Below are positions 15,833-24,771 of a DNA stretch of 64,000 bases, one piece after another. Source of the stretch: an uncultured Bacilli bacterium. Its GTDB lineage: Bacteria > Bacillota_I > Bacilli_A > RF39 > UBA660. Under the pieces are notes generated by a model. That model did not search any database. It worked only from the letters and a program-made list of their open reading frames with translations, and had not been told where the DNA came from. How positions within the stretch are numbered: the stretch's first letter is position 1; each line of letters starts with the position of its first letter. The stretch is taken from NCBI GenBank assembly GCA_934168275.1, contig CAKPNA010000007.1:1-64000 (forward strand), read 5' to 3'. The position numbers were made by a program, and so were the translations under genes.

Positions 15833-16243
15833 TTAATTCTTTTTACTAGCTACTTTCTTCTCAGCTTTTTCCATAGCAGCAGCTATCTCACGATATTTCT
15901 TAGTAATAGGCTCAACTACTTTATCAGTATTACTCAAATTAACCGAACCATCTCCTAAAACAGCTTCATTAATTGCTCTACTCTTTTCCACCTGATACTG
16001 ACTAACTAATTCTTTAATTGGTAATAAATCATAATGTACCTTATTTCTTCTATCATTATAATCTGCTAAAATAGTTTGAATTAATTCTCCACCACTGCTT
16101 CTCGTAATAGATATTCCATTATCAGATATCTCAGTATTTAACCTTGTTATAATATCTTCTATTCTCTCTTGTTCTTGTAAATCAGTAGTATACTTCTCTA
16201 ACTGATTCTCTGTTAATATTTCATATGCATCATTCTTACCCAT
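15833..16243 (-). CDS. Hypothetical helical protein
   Basis: I do not recognise this 136-residue protein. It is rich in Glu, Lys, Ile and Asn with predicted long helices, a coiled-coil-like middle and a lysine-rich end (AEKKVASKKN). There is no signal peptide, membrane segment or metal motif. The frame extends two codons upstream to TTG, but ATG 16243 has a well-placed GGAGA site. It lies upstream of engB on the same strand, but engB has its own promoter. A minus-strand TTGACT-18-TATACT upstream of it may be its promoter. Probably a clade-specific cytoplasmic protein. Confidence 0.75.
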   Translation of the reverse strand: MGKNDAYEILTENQLEKYTTDLQEQERIEDIITRLNTEISDNGISITRSSGGELIQTILADYNDRRNKVHYDLLPIKELVSQYQVEKSRAINEAVLGDGSVNLSNTDKVVEPITKKYREIAAAMEKAEKKVASKKN

Positions 16244-16355
16244 AACCAACTCTCCTTACTTTAAGTATAAAAAAACAAATATCTAAAGTCAACAAATAGT
16301 AGATACTTTACAACAATTTATGTTATTATATATATAAAGAAATTATGGTGATCTT

Positions 16356-17243
16356 ATGAATAATTTTAAATGTAATTTATGTCCAAGAAAATGTAATGTT
16401 GATAGAGAAACAGTATTAGGCTATTGTCAAGCTCCTAATAAATTAGTAACAGGTAAATATTACCTTCATAAATGGGAAGAACCTTGTATAACCGGCGAAC
16501 ATGGTTCAGGAACAATATTCTTTTCATACTGTAATTTAAAATGTATATTTTGTCAAAACTATCAAATAAGTACTTTAAATATTGGTAAAGAGATTACTAT
16601 CGAAAAGTTTAGTGATATATGTTTAAAATTACAAGAAATGCACGCTAATAATATTAATTTAGTAAGCCCTACCCATTACGTCCACCTAATTAAAGAAGGA
16701 CTAATACTAGCTAAGAAAAAAGGATTGACTATTCCTATCGTATATAACACTTCATCTTATGAATTAGCAAGTACTATAGATATGTTAAATGGCCTAGTAG
16801 ATATTTACTTACCTGATTTAAAATATTATGATGATAACTTAGCTAAAAAATATTCTAATGCCCCTAATTATTTTAAGTATGCTACTAAAGCTATTGAAGC
16901 AATATACAATCAAGTCGGTCCATGTCAATTTGATCAAGAAGGAAATATTATCAAAGGAGTAATAGTAAGACACCTTATCTTACCTAATCATTTAGAAGAC
17001 TCTAAAATAATCTTAAAATATTTATATAGTACCTATAAAGACAATATCTATATAAGTATTATGAATCAATATACCCCATTAAGAAAACTATCATATGATA
17101 ACTTAAATCGTAAATTAACACCATCAGAATATGATGAAATAATTGATTATGCATGGGACTTAGGTATAAGAAATGCCTTCACACAAGAAGAAGGCACCCA
17201 AAGCGATAGTTTTGTACCAGACTTTAATTGTGAAGACATATAA
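16356..17243 (+). CDS. PflX-type radical SAM protein
   Basis: This 295-residue radical SAM enzyme belongs to the COG1313/PflX group, homologous to pyruvate formate-lyase activases. The SAM-cluster motif is CNLKCIFC (Cys59, 63, 66). Before it are four more cysteines (Cys6, 9, 13, 24) in a CNLCPRKC-type N-terminus that may hold another metal site. The true PFL activase is encoded beside pflB at 33014, so this is unlikely to be the PFL activator. Substrate is unknown. It converges on the tandem DUF genes, with a gap of only 5 nt between the stop codons. Confidence 0.85.
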   Translation: MNNFKCNLCPRKCNVDRETVLGYCQAPNKLVTGKYYLHKWEEPCITGEHGSGTIFFSYCNLKCIFCQNYQISTLNIGKEITIEKFSDICLKLQEMHANNINLVSPTHYVHLIKEGLILAKKKGLTIPIVYNTSSYELASTIDMLNGLVDIYLPDLKYYDDNLAKKYSNAPNYFKYATKAIEAIYNQVGPCQFDQEGNIIKGVIVRHLILPNHLEDSKIILKYLYSTYKDNIYISIMNQYTPLRKLSYDNLNRKLTPSEYDEIIDYAWDLGIRNAFTQEEGTQSDSFVPDFNCEDI

Positions 17244-17248
17244 AATTA

Positions 17249-17872
17249 TTATCTCATTATTGGATATTTAGAAAGTATTAATTTTTTAGCAGCACTCTGT
17301 CCTTCATCAATGGCAGTCTCGAAAAATAACTTTCTAACTTTATTATATCCATTGTTATTTATACTATTATTACAAGGATTTAGTGTTATATGACTTTGTA
17401 TTAATGTACTAGCTAATAATTTATTAGGGAATCTCTTCTTAAAGAACTCATTATACGATAAATCTTTCTCACTTGACATTCTATTATTATAAAGATAATT
17501 TATCCAATCATCACTAAAGCCAGTTAAAACATCCTCTGATTCAATATCTTTAAACAATAAATATTCACCTCTATCATCATGAAATGATAATGGCTCATCA
17601 TAAAACTCTGTCGTATGAAAATCAACATTCCAAGCAGCCCTATAATTTCCTATACATACAAAAATACCATTAGTTTCAGTAATCTTAAATGTCTTTAGAA
17701 AATCTTGAATTATTAACCATCTATCATCAACTTGCCATTCATCTATTTTAAGACCATTTAATTCTAGAAATTTTTTAACTGAATAAGCATATAACAAACA
17801 ATTACTCCTATTTCTTCTATCTAACTCTTGATTCAATAATCTTCGTAAATTAACTAATTCTTCTTTTTTCAT
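17249..17872 (-). CDS. Unknown protein, tandem paralogue B of the HTH-CYTH operon
   Basis: I do not recognise this 207-residue protein. It starts MKKEELVNLRRLLNQELDRR (GGAGA site at good spacing; the longer frame to 17890 lacks one) and ends KKLILSKYPIM. The neighbouring gene at 17941 is clearly a tandem duplicate. They share the N-terminal charged helix, the 'LNP.N.S.N.NG...VRK.FFETAI..GQ..AKK' region and the C-terminus, and 22 identical bases near the stop codons (17254-17275 and 17946-17967). The middle is more diverged. No signal, membrane segment or catalytic motif is obvious. It is the last gene of a three-gene unit led by an HTH-CYTH regulator. Confidence 0.8.
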   Translation of the reverse strand: MKKEELVNLRRLLNQELDRRNRSNCLLYAYSVKKFLELNGLKIDEWQVDDRWLIIQDFLKTFKITETNGIFVCIGNYRAAWNVDFHTTEFYDEPLSFHDDRGEYLLFKDIESEDVLTGFSDDWINYLYNNRMSSEKDLSYNEFFKKRFPNKLLASTLIQSHITLNPCNNSINNNGYNKVRKLFFETAIDEGQSAAKKLILSKYPIMR

Positions 17873-17940
17873 ATAATGTCTCCTTCCCAAAACAATACTT
17901 CCATTTAAATTAATTATTATGTTTTATAAGTAATCCCAAT

Positions 17941-18576
17941 TTATTTCATTATTGGATATTTAGAAAGCACTAATTTTTTAGCATTAGGCTGTCCTTTAGT
18001 TATAGCAGTCTCAAAGAAATCTTTTCTTACTTCCTCAAAACCATTTTGATTTTTACTACTGTTATATGGATTTAATATTGTATATTTTTGCATTAACTCA
18101 CTCACTAAACAACAATTATATCTTTTATGACAAAATTCTCTTAATGACATACCTGACATACTAGGATAACCACCATATCTTTTAGCTTCCTTAAACTCTT
18201 CTCTTATATAATCATCAATAAAACCCTTATAATGTTTTCCTGTTTCGATACTTTTAAATGTTTGCCACTGAGCATCATTATCATCAAACGATACAGCTTT
18301 TGTATAATAATCAGTTTCTTCGTAGCAAATTCTAGATTCTACCATATAACTATTTATGTAAACCAATATACCACTAGTATCAGTAATTTCAAAGTTGTTT
18401 AATATTTCTTTTAAAATAGGCCATATATCCACAACCTGTAATCTCTCAGCACTTATTCCATTAAGTTCTAAATATTCTCTTACTAAGTCCTCCTGTAGTA
18501 ATAAATTACTTCTTGCCCTTCTTTCTAACTCTTTATTAAGTAGTCTCTTTAGTTTAACTAATTCTTCTCTTTTCAT
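17941..18576 (-). CDS. Unknown protein, tandem paralogue A of the HTH-CYTH operon
   Basis: The protein has 211 residues, has no family I recognise, and is paralogous to the one encoded at 17249-17872. It has an N-terminal basic helix (MKREELVKLKRLLNKELERR), a variable middle containing the cysteine pair NCC, and the shared C-terminal block ending AKKLVLSKYPIM. The start overlaps the end of the HTH-CYTH gene by 4 nt (ATGA), so the two are translationally coupled and very likely act together. It appears soluble and cytoplasmic. Function unknown. Confidence 0.8.
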   Translation of the reverse strand: MKREELVKLKRLLNKELERRARSNLLLQEDLVREYLELNGISAERLQVVDIWPILKEILNNFEITDTSGILVYINSYMVESRICYEETDYYTKAVSFDDNDAQWQTFKSIETGKHYKGFIDDYIREEFKEAKRYGGYPSMSGMSLREFCHKRYNCCLVSELMQKYTILNPYNSSKNQNGFEEVRKDFFETAITKGQPNAKKLVLSKYPIMK

Positions 18577-19292
18577 ATAATATCTCTTTTCAAATAATCA
18601 ACATAATTATTTTTATCAATCATATTTAAATCTATATTTAACTTATTCATAAAACTTAATAATTCAAGCATATCATTATTGATATTATCACTTAAATCTA
18701 ATATTTTTATCTCTACAAATAAACCAATATTATCAACATTATCAAAAGAAAATTCATATTTATTATTATATACATAAATAATTCTTTCTTTTTTTATTTC
18801 TCCTATTTCTTTAACACCAATTTTAGATAAAATAATATTTAAATTAACAATATTATCTAATATAACATTATATTTCTTATAATAAGAATCTTTTAATTTC
18901 TCTTTAAAACTAAATATATACTTACCATTTTCATTTCTACTCCTAAGAGAACTATTACTATTATTTACTACATAATAAGTATCATTTTGCTTAATAGTAT
19001 TTATATATTTAGCTAAGTTTTTAATTCTATCTAATAATCTATTATATTCTTTATTATCTACTTTTAGTTTAATTTCTATGCCATTTATATTGTCTTTGTA
19101 TCTATCATCAATTAAATAATAGAAACTTTTCTTAAAATAATCAGATATTTTATAAATCATATTCAAATCAGGCATTGTTCGATTATTTTCCCAACTTGAA
19201 ATAGTTTTTTCTGAAACGCATAAAATATCAGCAAGTTGCATCTGTGTTAAACCATTTTTGATTCTAATACTTTTAATCTTTTCTCCTAACAC
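18573..19292 (-). CDS. HTH-CYTH fusion regulator
   Basis: The protein has 239 residues and two domains. Residues 1-58 are an XRE helix-turn-helix (TQMQLADILCVSEKTISSWE). Residues 70-200 resemble CYTH/CyaB triphosphate tunnel proteins. These show an opening EIKLK (73-77), a QNDTYY strand (102-107), LRSR (116-119), FSFKEK (127-132) and KKERIIYVY (167-175), then an FDNVDNIGLFVEIK ending (183-196). The usual ExExK catalytic motif reads ExKxK, so the domain may sense a triphosphate or nucleotide without catalysis. The GTG start has GGAGGG 8 nt upstream. It heads an operon with two paralogous unknown proteins. The fold call is from motif order and should be tested by profile search. Confidence 0.75.
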   Translation of the reverse strand: MLGEKIKSIRIKNGLTQMQLADILCVSEKTISSWENNRTMPDLNMIYKISDYFKKSFYYLIDDRYKDNINGIEIKLKVDNKEYNRLLDRIKNLAKYINTIKQNDTYYVVNNSNSSLRSRNENGKYIFSFKEKLKDSYYKKYNVILDNIVNLNIILSKIGVKEIGEIKKERIIYVYNNKYEFSFDNVDNIGLFVEIKILDLSDNINNDMLELLSFMNKLNIDLNMIDKNNYVDYLKRDII

Positions 19293-19375
19293 TCAACATT
19301 CCCTCCCTATATCTACATTTTATCATATATTTTGTTTTATAATCTCTATTTTTTGTAGAGTAAAAAGGACAAACT

Positions 19376-20074
19376 CTAGCGTTTATCCTTCTTTTTTCTA
19401 TACTTAAACAATTCTTTATATATTTGAAATGAATCTCTAAAAACATTAAAATGTGAATCACTATTATTATCTAGATAAATAGTACTTACTTTTGACTCTT
19501 TGATAGGTATTTTATTTTTGATACACCATAATAAAACATTCATTTCATACTCATATCTATCCCCATCAACACTAAGCATATCTTCCATTAACTTATATGA
19601 GAATACTCTAAGACCTGACTGAGTATCATAAACGTACCTACCTGTCTTTAGTTTAAAGATAAAAGCCGTAAGATTATTCCCTATTCTACTTCTAAGAGGA
19701 GTATTCTTTCCTCTAATTCTCTTTCCAATAATCAAAGTATTTGGGTGCTTCTTGCATAATTCATAAAGTTCTAAAGCATCATTTATTGTATGTTGCCCAT
19801 CAGCATCCATTGTAATAACATAATAATTATCTACATATTTTTCGGCAATATATTTAAGACCTGTCTTTAAAGCATACCCTTTACCTTTATTTTCTTCATA
19901 AGAAATAACATGAGCATACTTTTCACACTCTTTAAAGACATCTTTATAATCATTACCACTACCATCATCAACAATAACCGTATCACAATCAGTTTCATCA
20001 ATCTTTTTTACTAAATCTATTAAATATCCTCTAGGCTCAAAAGCCGGTATTAAAACTACAGGTTTACTACTCAT
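19376..20074 (-). CDS. Family 2 glycosyltransferase (dolichyl-phosphate mannosyltransferase-like)
   Basis: GT-A fold glycosyltransferase of 232 residues. It begins VVLIPAFEPRGYLIDLVKKI, with VIVDDGSGNDY for the nucleotide site and the metal-binding DxD in MDADGQH. It lacks the C-terminal membrane helices of some DPM-type enzymes, so it is probably cytoplasmic or peripheral. It would transfer a sugar from a nucleotide donor to a lipid carrier or other acceptor for cell-surface glycans. The frame extends to a GTG at 20086; ATG 20074 gives the usual N-terminus, although the ribosome-binding site is weak either way. It lies 32 nt downstream of cysS on the same strand. Confidence 0.88.
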   Translation of the reverse strand: MSSKPVVLIPAFEPRGYLIDLVKKIDETDCDTVIVDDGSGNDYKDVFKECEKYAHVISYEENKGKGYALKTGLKYIAEKYVDNYYVITMDADGQHTINDALELYELCKKHPNTLIIGKRIRGKNTPLRSRIGNNLTAFIFKLKTGRYVYDTQSGLRVFSYKLMEDMLSVDGDRYEYEMNVLLWCIKNKIPIKESKVSTIYLDNNSDSHFNVFRDSFQIYKELFKYRKKKDKR

Positions 20075-20106
20075 ATTTATTACCACACTACAACTACTAC
20101 TTAATC

Positions 20107-21501
20107 TTATTTTATTACTTCGTAAGTAGTACCCTCTCTAGTATCTTTTAAAATTATTCCCTTATCTTTTAATTCATCTCTAATACTATCTGCTAAAGCA
20201 AAATCTTTATTCTTTTTAGCGGTATTTCTCTTCTCTATCATTTCTTTAATATATTCTTCATTATCAATAACTCTATCATCATTCTTTAATAAATCTAAAC
20301 TAAGTACTTTATCAAATTCACTAACTAAGGCTAACTTAGTATTATTATTTATATCATCTTTTAATACATCATATAAAACAGTTAAAGCATTAGAAGTATT
20401 TAAATCATCATTAAGACACTCTAAGAATTTATTTCTATAGTCTAAATATATATCTTCATCAACAATACTATCATCATGACTAATAGACTTAATTTTACTA
20501 ATAAGTTTATTATATGCATTACTAACACCATCTAAAGAATCATAACTAAATAATAATTGTTTTCTATAATGACTTTGTAAGCAAAACATACGATATGCTA
20601 ATGGATTATAGCCTTTACTTTCTAATAAAGATACTGTTAAAAATTCTCCTTTAGATTTACTCATCTTACCACTAGCATCATTCAAATGTTCTACATGAAA
20701 CCAATACTTACACCAAGGATGTCCTATATAACTTTCTGACTGTGCTATCTCATTTGTATGGTGAGGGAAAATATTATCAACACCACCACAATGAATATCT
20801 AAGTATTCTCCTAAATTCTTTAGAGAAATAGCGGAACATTCAATATGCCATCCTGGATATCCAACACCCCAAGGACTATCCCATTTCAATTCTTGATCAT
20901 CAAACTTACTCTTAGTAAACCATAGTACAAAATCAGTCTTATTTCTTTTATTATTATCAGCTTCAACACTATCTCTAACACCTTCTAATAAATCATCTTC
21001 ATTATGATTAGTTAAAACATAGTAATTATCTAATTTAGAAGTATCAAAATAAACATTACCATTACTAAAATAAGCGTATCCCGTATCTAATAATTTACTA
21101 ATAATCTTTATATATTCATCTATATAACTAGTAGCTCTAACAACAATCTTAGGCCACGCTATATTTAACTTTTCACAATCTTTTTTAAAACAATCTTCAT
21201 AATAACTAGCAATATCTAAAACACTTTTATGTTCTCTTTTAGCACCCATTAGCATCTTGTCTTCACCCGTATCAGCATCACTAGATAAATGTCCAACATC
21301 AGTAATATTCATACATCTCTTAACATTATATCCATTAAACTTAAGAGATTTTTCTAATATATCTTCCATAATATAAGATCTTAAATTACCAATATGGGCA
21401 AAATGATATACTGTAGGACCACAAGTATACATAGTTATTTCTTTATTATTATGGGGAATAAATTCCTCTATAGTTCTACTTTTAGTGTTATATAATTTCA
21501 T
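20107..21501 (-). CDS. cysS: Cysteinyl-tRNA synthetase
   Basis: Class I synthetase charging tRNA-Cys, 464 residues. The N-terminus is MKLYNTKSRTIEEF, with the zinc-site cysteine in MYTCGPTVY. HIGN stands for HIGH, and WHIECSA and HTNEIAQSE provide the other zinc ligands. KMSKS is perfect. The C-terminal DALR helical domain is present. The GTG upstream (21513) overlaps the GGAG site, so ATG 21501 is used. It is 16-28 nt downstream of gltX on the same strand and is probably co-transcribed, echoing the gltX-cysS linkage common in Firmicutes. Confidence 0.97.
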   Translation of the reverse strand: MKLYNTKSRTIEEFIPHNNKEITMYTCGPTVYHFAHIGNLRSYIMEDILEKSLKFNGYNVKRCMNITDVGHLSSDADTGEDKMLMGAKREHKSVLDIASYYEDCFKKDCEKLNIAWPKIVVRATSYIDEYIKIISKLLDTGYAYFSNGNVYFDTSKLDNYYVLTNHNEDDLLEGVRDSVEADNNKRNKTDFVLWFTKSKFDDQELKWDSPWGVGYPGWHIECSAISLKNLGEYLDIHCGGVDNIFPHHTNEIAQSESYIGHPWCKYWFHVEHLNDASGKMSKSKGEFLTVSLLESKGYNPLAYRMFCLQSHYRKQLLFSYDSLDGVSNAYNKLISKIKSISHDDSIVDEDIYLDYRNKFLECLNDDLNTSNALTVLYDVLKDDINNNTKLALVSEFDKVLSLDLLKNDDRVIDNEEYIKEMIEKRNTAKKNKDFALADSIRDELKDKGIILKDTREGTTYEVIK

Positions 21502-21529
21502 AACTACTATCACTCCTCATATAAATTTA

Positions 21530-22960
21530 TTATTTACTTAATCTATCTAGTACTTTATCTCTACCAATTAAATAAATAGTACTAGCAAGTTCAGGACCAT
21601 GCATTACCCCACTACATTTAATTCTAATAGGCATAAATAACATCTTACCCTTAACATTAGCTTTCTCTTTAGTATTCATAATACAATTATTTATATTATC
21701 GATAGACCATTCACTAATACTATTTAATTCATTCTTAAATACTTCTAAAGTATTAGCAATAGATTCATCACTCATAAAATCACGACATTCTTCATCTAAT
21801 TCATAATTATCTTCAAAGAATAGTTTAGTAAGTTCAACAATCTCTTTACCATATTTAAGTTCATTTCTATATAAAGTAATTAAAGTTCTAATCCATTCTT
21901 CACTCTTACCATCTAAATTATAAGATTCTTTTAAATAAGGTATAGTTAACTTAACTAATTCATCATCACTTAAATTCTTAATATAGTGAGCATTAATCCA
22001 TCTTAATTTCTTAACATCATATTGACTAGAAGACTTACTAATTCTAGAAGGGTCAAAACTATTAATTAACTCTTCCATAGTAAATATTTCTTTATTATCT
22101 TCAGGACTCCATCCTAGAAAAACTAGATAGTTAACAACAGCTTCAGGTAGATAACCATCGTTATATAAATCCATAAATGAAGCATCACCATTTCTCTTAG
22201 ATAACTTTTGACCATCTTCTCCAAGAACCATTGCTACATGAATATATGTTGGCTTTTCCCAACCAAATGCTTCGTATAATAAGTTATATTTAGCAGTTTG
22301 ATCTAAGTATTCTTTACCTCTAATAACGTGAGTAATCTCCATCAAATGATCATCTATAACATTAGCAAAATTATAAGTAGGATATCCATCAGACTTAAGA
22401 AGTATTTGATCTTCTAATATCTTATTCTCTATCTTAATCTTTCCATATAATAAATCTTCAACAACAGTTATTCCTTCTTTAGGCATCTTCTGTCTAATGA
22501 CATATGGAACATTATTTTTTAACTTTTCTTCAATTTCTTCCTTACTAAGTTTACTACACCTACCATCATATACAAATGGTCTTTTACGAGCCTCACTTCT
22601 TTTTCTTTGTTCCTCTAGTTCTTCTTCGGTGCAAAAACAATAGTAAGCCTTACCCATTTCTACTAGTTTTAAAGCATATTCTTTATATATATCTTTTCTT
22701 TCAGATTGAACATAAGGGCCATACTTACCAGGATTATTTGGACCTTCATCAATCTTAAAATTACATAAACCTAAAGTATTATATATAAAATCAACAGCCC
22801 CCTCAACCTTTCTTTCCTGATCAGTATCCTCTATTCTAAGAATAAAATCACCATTATATTTTCTAGCAACTAAATACTCAAATATAGCTGTTCTTAAATT
22901 ACCTATATGCATAAACCCGGTAGGACTTGGTGCAAAACGTGTTCTAACTTTTTTTTCCAT
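21530..22960 (-). CDS. gltX: Glutamyl-tRNA synthetase
   Basis: Class I synthetase of 476 residues. It begins MEKKVRTRFAPSPTGFMHIG with the HIGH-type motif, and KLSKRNG serves as KMSKS. A 'CTEEEL' insert follows the zinc region, and there is a C-terminal anticodon-binding helical domain. It may be discriminating or also charge tRNA-Gln if gatCAB is present; this cannot be judged from the window. The leader is short (TATAAT at 22985-22980 with TGc extension), leaving no room for a T-box. It heads the gltX-cysS-glycosyltransferase string. Confidence 0.97.
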   Translation of the reverse strand: MEKKVRTRFAPSPTGFMHIGNLRTAIFEYLVARKYNGDFILRIEDTDQERKVEGAVDFIYNTLGLCNFKIDEGPNNPGKYGPYVQSERKDIYKEYALKLVEMGKAYYCFCTEEELEEQRKRSEARKRPFVYDGRCSKLSKEEIEEKLKNNVPYVIRQKMPKEGITVVEDLLYGKIKIENKILEDQILLKSDGYPTYNFANVIDDHLMEITHVIRGKEYLDQTAKYNLLYEAFGWEKPTYIHVAMVLGEDGQKLSKRNGDASFMDLYNDGYLPEAVVNYLVFLGWSPEDNKEIFTMEELINSFDPSRISKSSSQYDVKKLRWINAHYIKNLSDDELVKLTIPYLKESYNLDGKSEEWIRTLITLYRNELKYGKEIVELTKLFFEDNYELDEECRDFMSDESIANTLEVFKNELNSISEWSIDNINNCIMNTKEKANVKGKMLFMPIRIKCSGVMHGPELASTIYLIGRDKVLDRLSK

Positions 22961-23027
22961 AAAATATCACTCCACCCTAATTATAGCATTTTTTTCTTAT
23001 ATTTACTATAAATAATTATTGATAGAA

Positions 23028-23049
23028 TAAAAAAAGAGGGATAACCCTC
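23028..23049 (-). terminator. Intrinsic terminator of the GntR-ABC operon
   Basis: GAGGG pairs with CCCTC around a 4-nt loop, followed on the minus strand by seven T. It lies 18 nt after the small membrane protein gene. Confidence 0.85.
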
Positions 23050-23067
23050 ATACTATTTATATGTTAT

Positions 23068-23268
23068 TTACTTCTCCTTACTATTTTTAGATGTATAAGC
23101 AACTGTTAAAATTATACCAACTAAATTACATGCTATAGATAATCCTACAAGTAAACCACTACTAAATTCTCCAAAACTACTTGTATCTCTACCACCAAAA
23201 ATTATATATGCTAGATATAATAAATTACCTAATATAATTAAGAATATTCCTGTTTTTATCTTTTTCAT
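23068..23268 (-). CDS. Small two-helix membrane protein of the ABC operon
   Basis: The protein has 66 residues with two hydrophobic segments (about 6-24 and 38-57) joined by a short loop (GGRDTSSFGEFSSG). Its tail is Lys/Asn/Ser-rich. No family is recognised. The frame extends to a GTG, but ATG 23268 is preceded by AGGTGA at good spacing. It lies 11-24 nt after the permease, is last in a GntR-ABC-permease operon and sits before the terminator. It is probably an accessory subunit of that transporter. Confidence 0.75.
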   Translation of the reverse strand: MKKIKTGIFLIILGNLLYLAYIIFGGRDTSSFGEFSSGLLVGLSIACNLVGIILTVAYTSKNSKEK

Positions 23269-23291
23269 AACTATTCTCACCTTCTATTTAT

Positions 23292-23912
23292 TTAAAACTC
23301 TCTCTTTGAATATATTTTTACTGAAATAATATAAGAACCTATCAACATTAAAATGGTTAAAATAACAAATGCTATTAAGAAATATGTTTCAAATGAATTA
23401 ACAACTGTTGAAAAAGCTTTTATTTTAGATAGTAATCCTAATATAAAGCCACTTCCTGCAATAAGAACAAATCCAGCTATTCTTCCCTTTTGTGAACCAT
23501 ATTTAAATATTAAAGGATACATTAGTGATATAGCAATTAACATCCCACACAAGCATCCGCCAATATAAGAAAGTGAATGTGATATATCACTCTTCTCATA
23601 AAAGAATGTTAAAACATAAGCAATTATACAACTAATTATAGAAGAACATACTAACAATATAGCACTAGTTAAATATTTAGAAAGAATAATATTTTTTCTT
23701 CCAACCGGTAAAGCATTAACATAAGCATCCCAATTGTTATATTCATCATATCCAAAAGTAGATATCAATAGAACCATCATAAATAAAGGAAGCATAACAA
23801 CAATATCAAAATTACCATTAATTGCCATAAGTAAATAAATAATAAATATTACCAACAGAGATTTAGCATTAGTTTTCATTAATAATAAATCTTTTTTTAT
23901 TAATCCTAACAT
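23292..23912 (-). CDS. ABC-2 type transporter permease
   Basis: The membrane protein has 206 residues and six predicted segments, of the ABC-2 permease type. The opening MLGLIKKDLLLMKTN is typical of this group, as is a TFGYDEYNNWDAYVNALPV loop (about 57-75) like that in ABC-2 permeases with small regulators. It pairs with the ATPase one nucleotide upstream. Such GntR(YtrA-like)/ATPase/permease sets often export antimicrobial peptides or respond to cell-wall stress. The actual substrate is unknown. Confidence 0.82.
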   Translation of the reverse strand: MLGLIKKDLLLMKTNAKSLLVIFIIYLLMAINGNFDIVVMLPLFMMVLLISTFGYDEYNNWDAYVNALPVGRKNIILSKYLTSAILLVCSSIISCIIAYVLTFFYEKSDISHSLSYIGGCLCGMLIAISLMYPLIFKYGSQKGRIAGFVLIAGSGFILGLLSKIKAFSTVVNSFETYFLIAFVILTILMLIGSYIISVKIYSKREF

Positions 23913-23913
23913 T

Positions 23914-24771
23914 TTACTTTTCCCCCTTTACTATTAGAACCATCAACTCATCAAGAGTAATTTTATCTATAACATAATCTTTATATTTACGCTTAATTTT
24001 ATTCTTATTTGAAACAAGAACTTGGTATTCATATTTTCCTGTCTTATAAGAAATAATATCTTCTTTACTTATATTTTTAAAATCATCTTTCTTGCACTTT
24101 AATATTCCATAGTTATCTAATATCTCATCTTTATCCTCATCCATAATTAACTTACCATGGTCAATAAATACAATTCTATCAGCAATATGCTCTAAATCAC
24201 TAGTAATATGTGATGACAATAAAATGGTATTATTCTCATCCTGAATAAACTCCAAAAACATATCTAGTATTTCATCTCTAACAACAGGATCTAATCCACT
24301 AGTTGGTTCATCTAAAATTAAAATTTTAGGTTTATGCACTAAAGCCGTTATAATTTCTAATTTCTTACGCATTCCTTTAGACAAATCTTTAATTTTCTTA
24401 CTCAAAGGTATATCAAATTTCTCTAAATAGTTAAAATATAAATCACTATCCCAATTTTTATAAATATCTTTCATTATTAAATTAATATCTTTAGCATTAA
24501 GTATCTCCGGAAAGAACATATTATCTAGTACAATACCAATATCTTCTTTAATAATAGCATCACTTTCTTTTATATTCTTATCAAATATTTTAATATCACC
24601 ACTATCTATATTAATAAGATTTAAAATACTCTTAATTAGTGTTGTTTTTCCAGCACCATTCTCCCCTATTAATCCAACAATAATGCCTTTTGGAATATTT
24701 AAATTAATATCATCCAATTTAAACTTATCATATGTTTTACTTAAATCTTTAATTTCTATTACATTTTTCAT
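23914..24771 (-). CDS. ABC transporter ATP-binding protein
   Basis: This 285-residue ATPase has Walker A GENGAGKTT (near 36-44), signature LSKGMRKKLE and Walker B ILILDEPTSGLD, with an H-loop in LLSSHIT. A C-terminal extension of about 70 residues follows the core, as in the BcrA/YtrB group. It overlaps the GntR gene by 4 nt (stop/start) and the permease follows after 1 nt, so all are translated from one mRNA. It energises the ABC-2 permease encoded next. Confidence 0.95.
   Translation of the reverse strand: MKNVIEIKDLSKTYDKFKLDDINLNIPKGIIVGLIGENGAGKTTLIKSILNLINIDSGDIKIFDKNIKESDAIIKEDIGIVLDNMFFPEILNAKDINLIMKDIYKNWDSDLYFNYLEKFDIPLSKKIKDLSKGMRKKLEIITALVHKPKILILDEPTSGLDPVVRDEILDMFLEFIQDENNTILLSSHITSDLEHIADRIVFIDHGKLIMDEDKDEILDNYGILKCKKDDFKNISKEDIISYKTGKYEYQVLVSNKNKIKRKYKDYVIDKITLDELMVLIVKGEK

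Noticed and set aside
16261..16330. TATCTA/TAGATA inverted repeat as a terminator or operator
   Set aside because: The stem is 6 bp, A/T-rich, with no T tail, and is likely by chance in this base composition.
16356..17243. PflX-type radical SAM protein as the PFL activase
   Set aside because: The real activase with the expected motifs is encoded directly after pflB at 33014.
2055..22990. T-box riboswitches before argS, gltX or cysS
   Set aside because: The mRNA leaders are about 10-30 nt and hold no T-box core or terminator pair.
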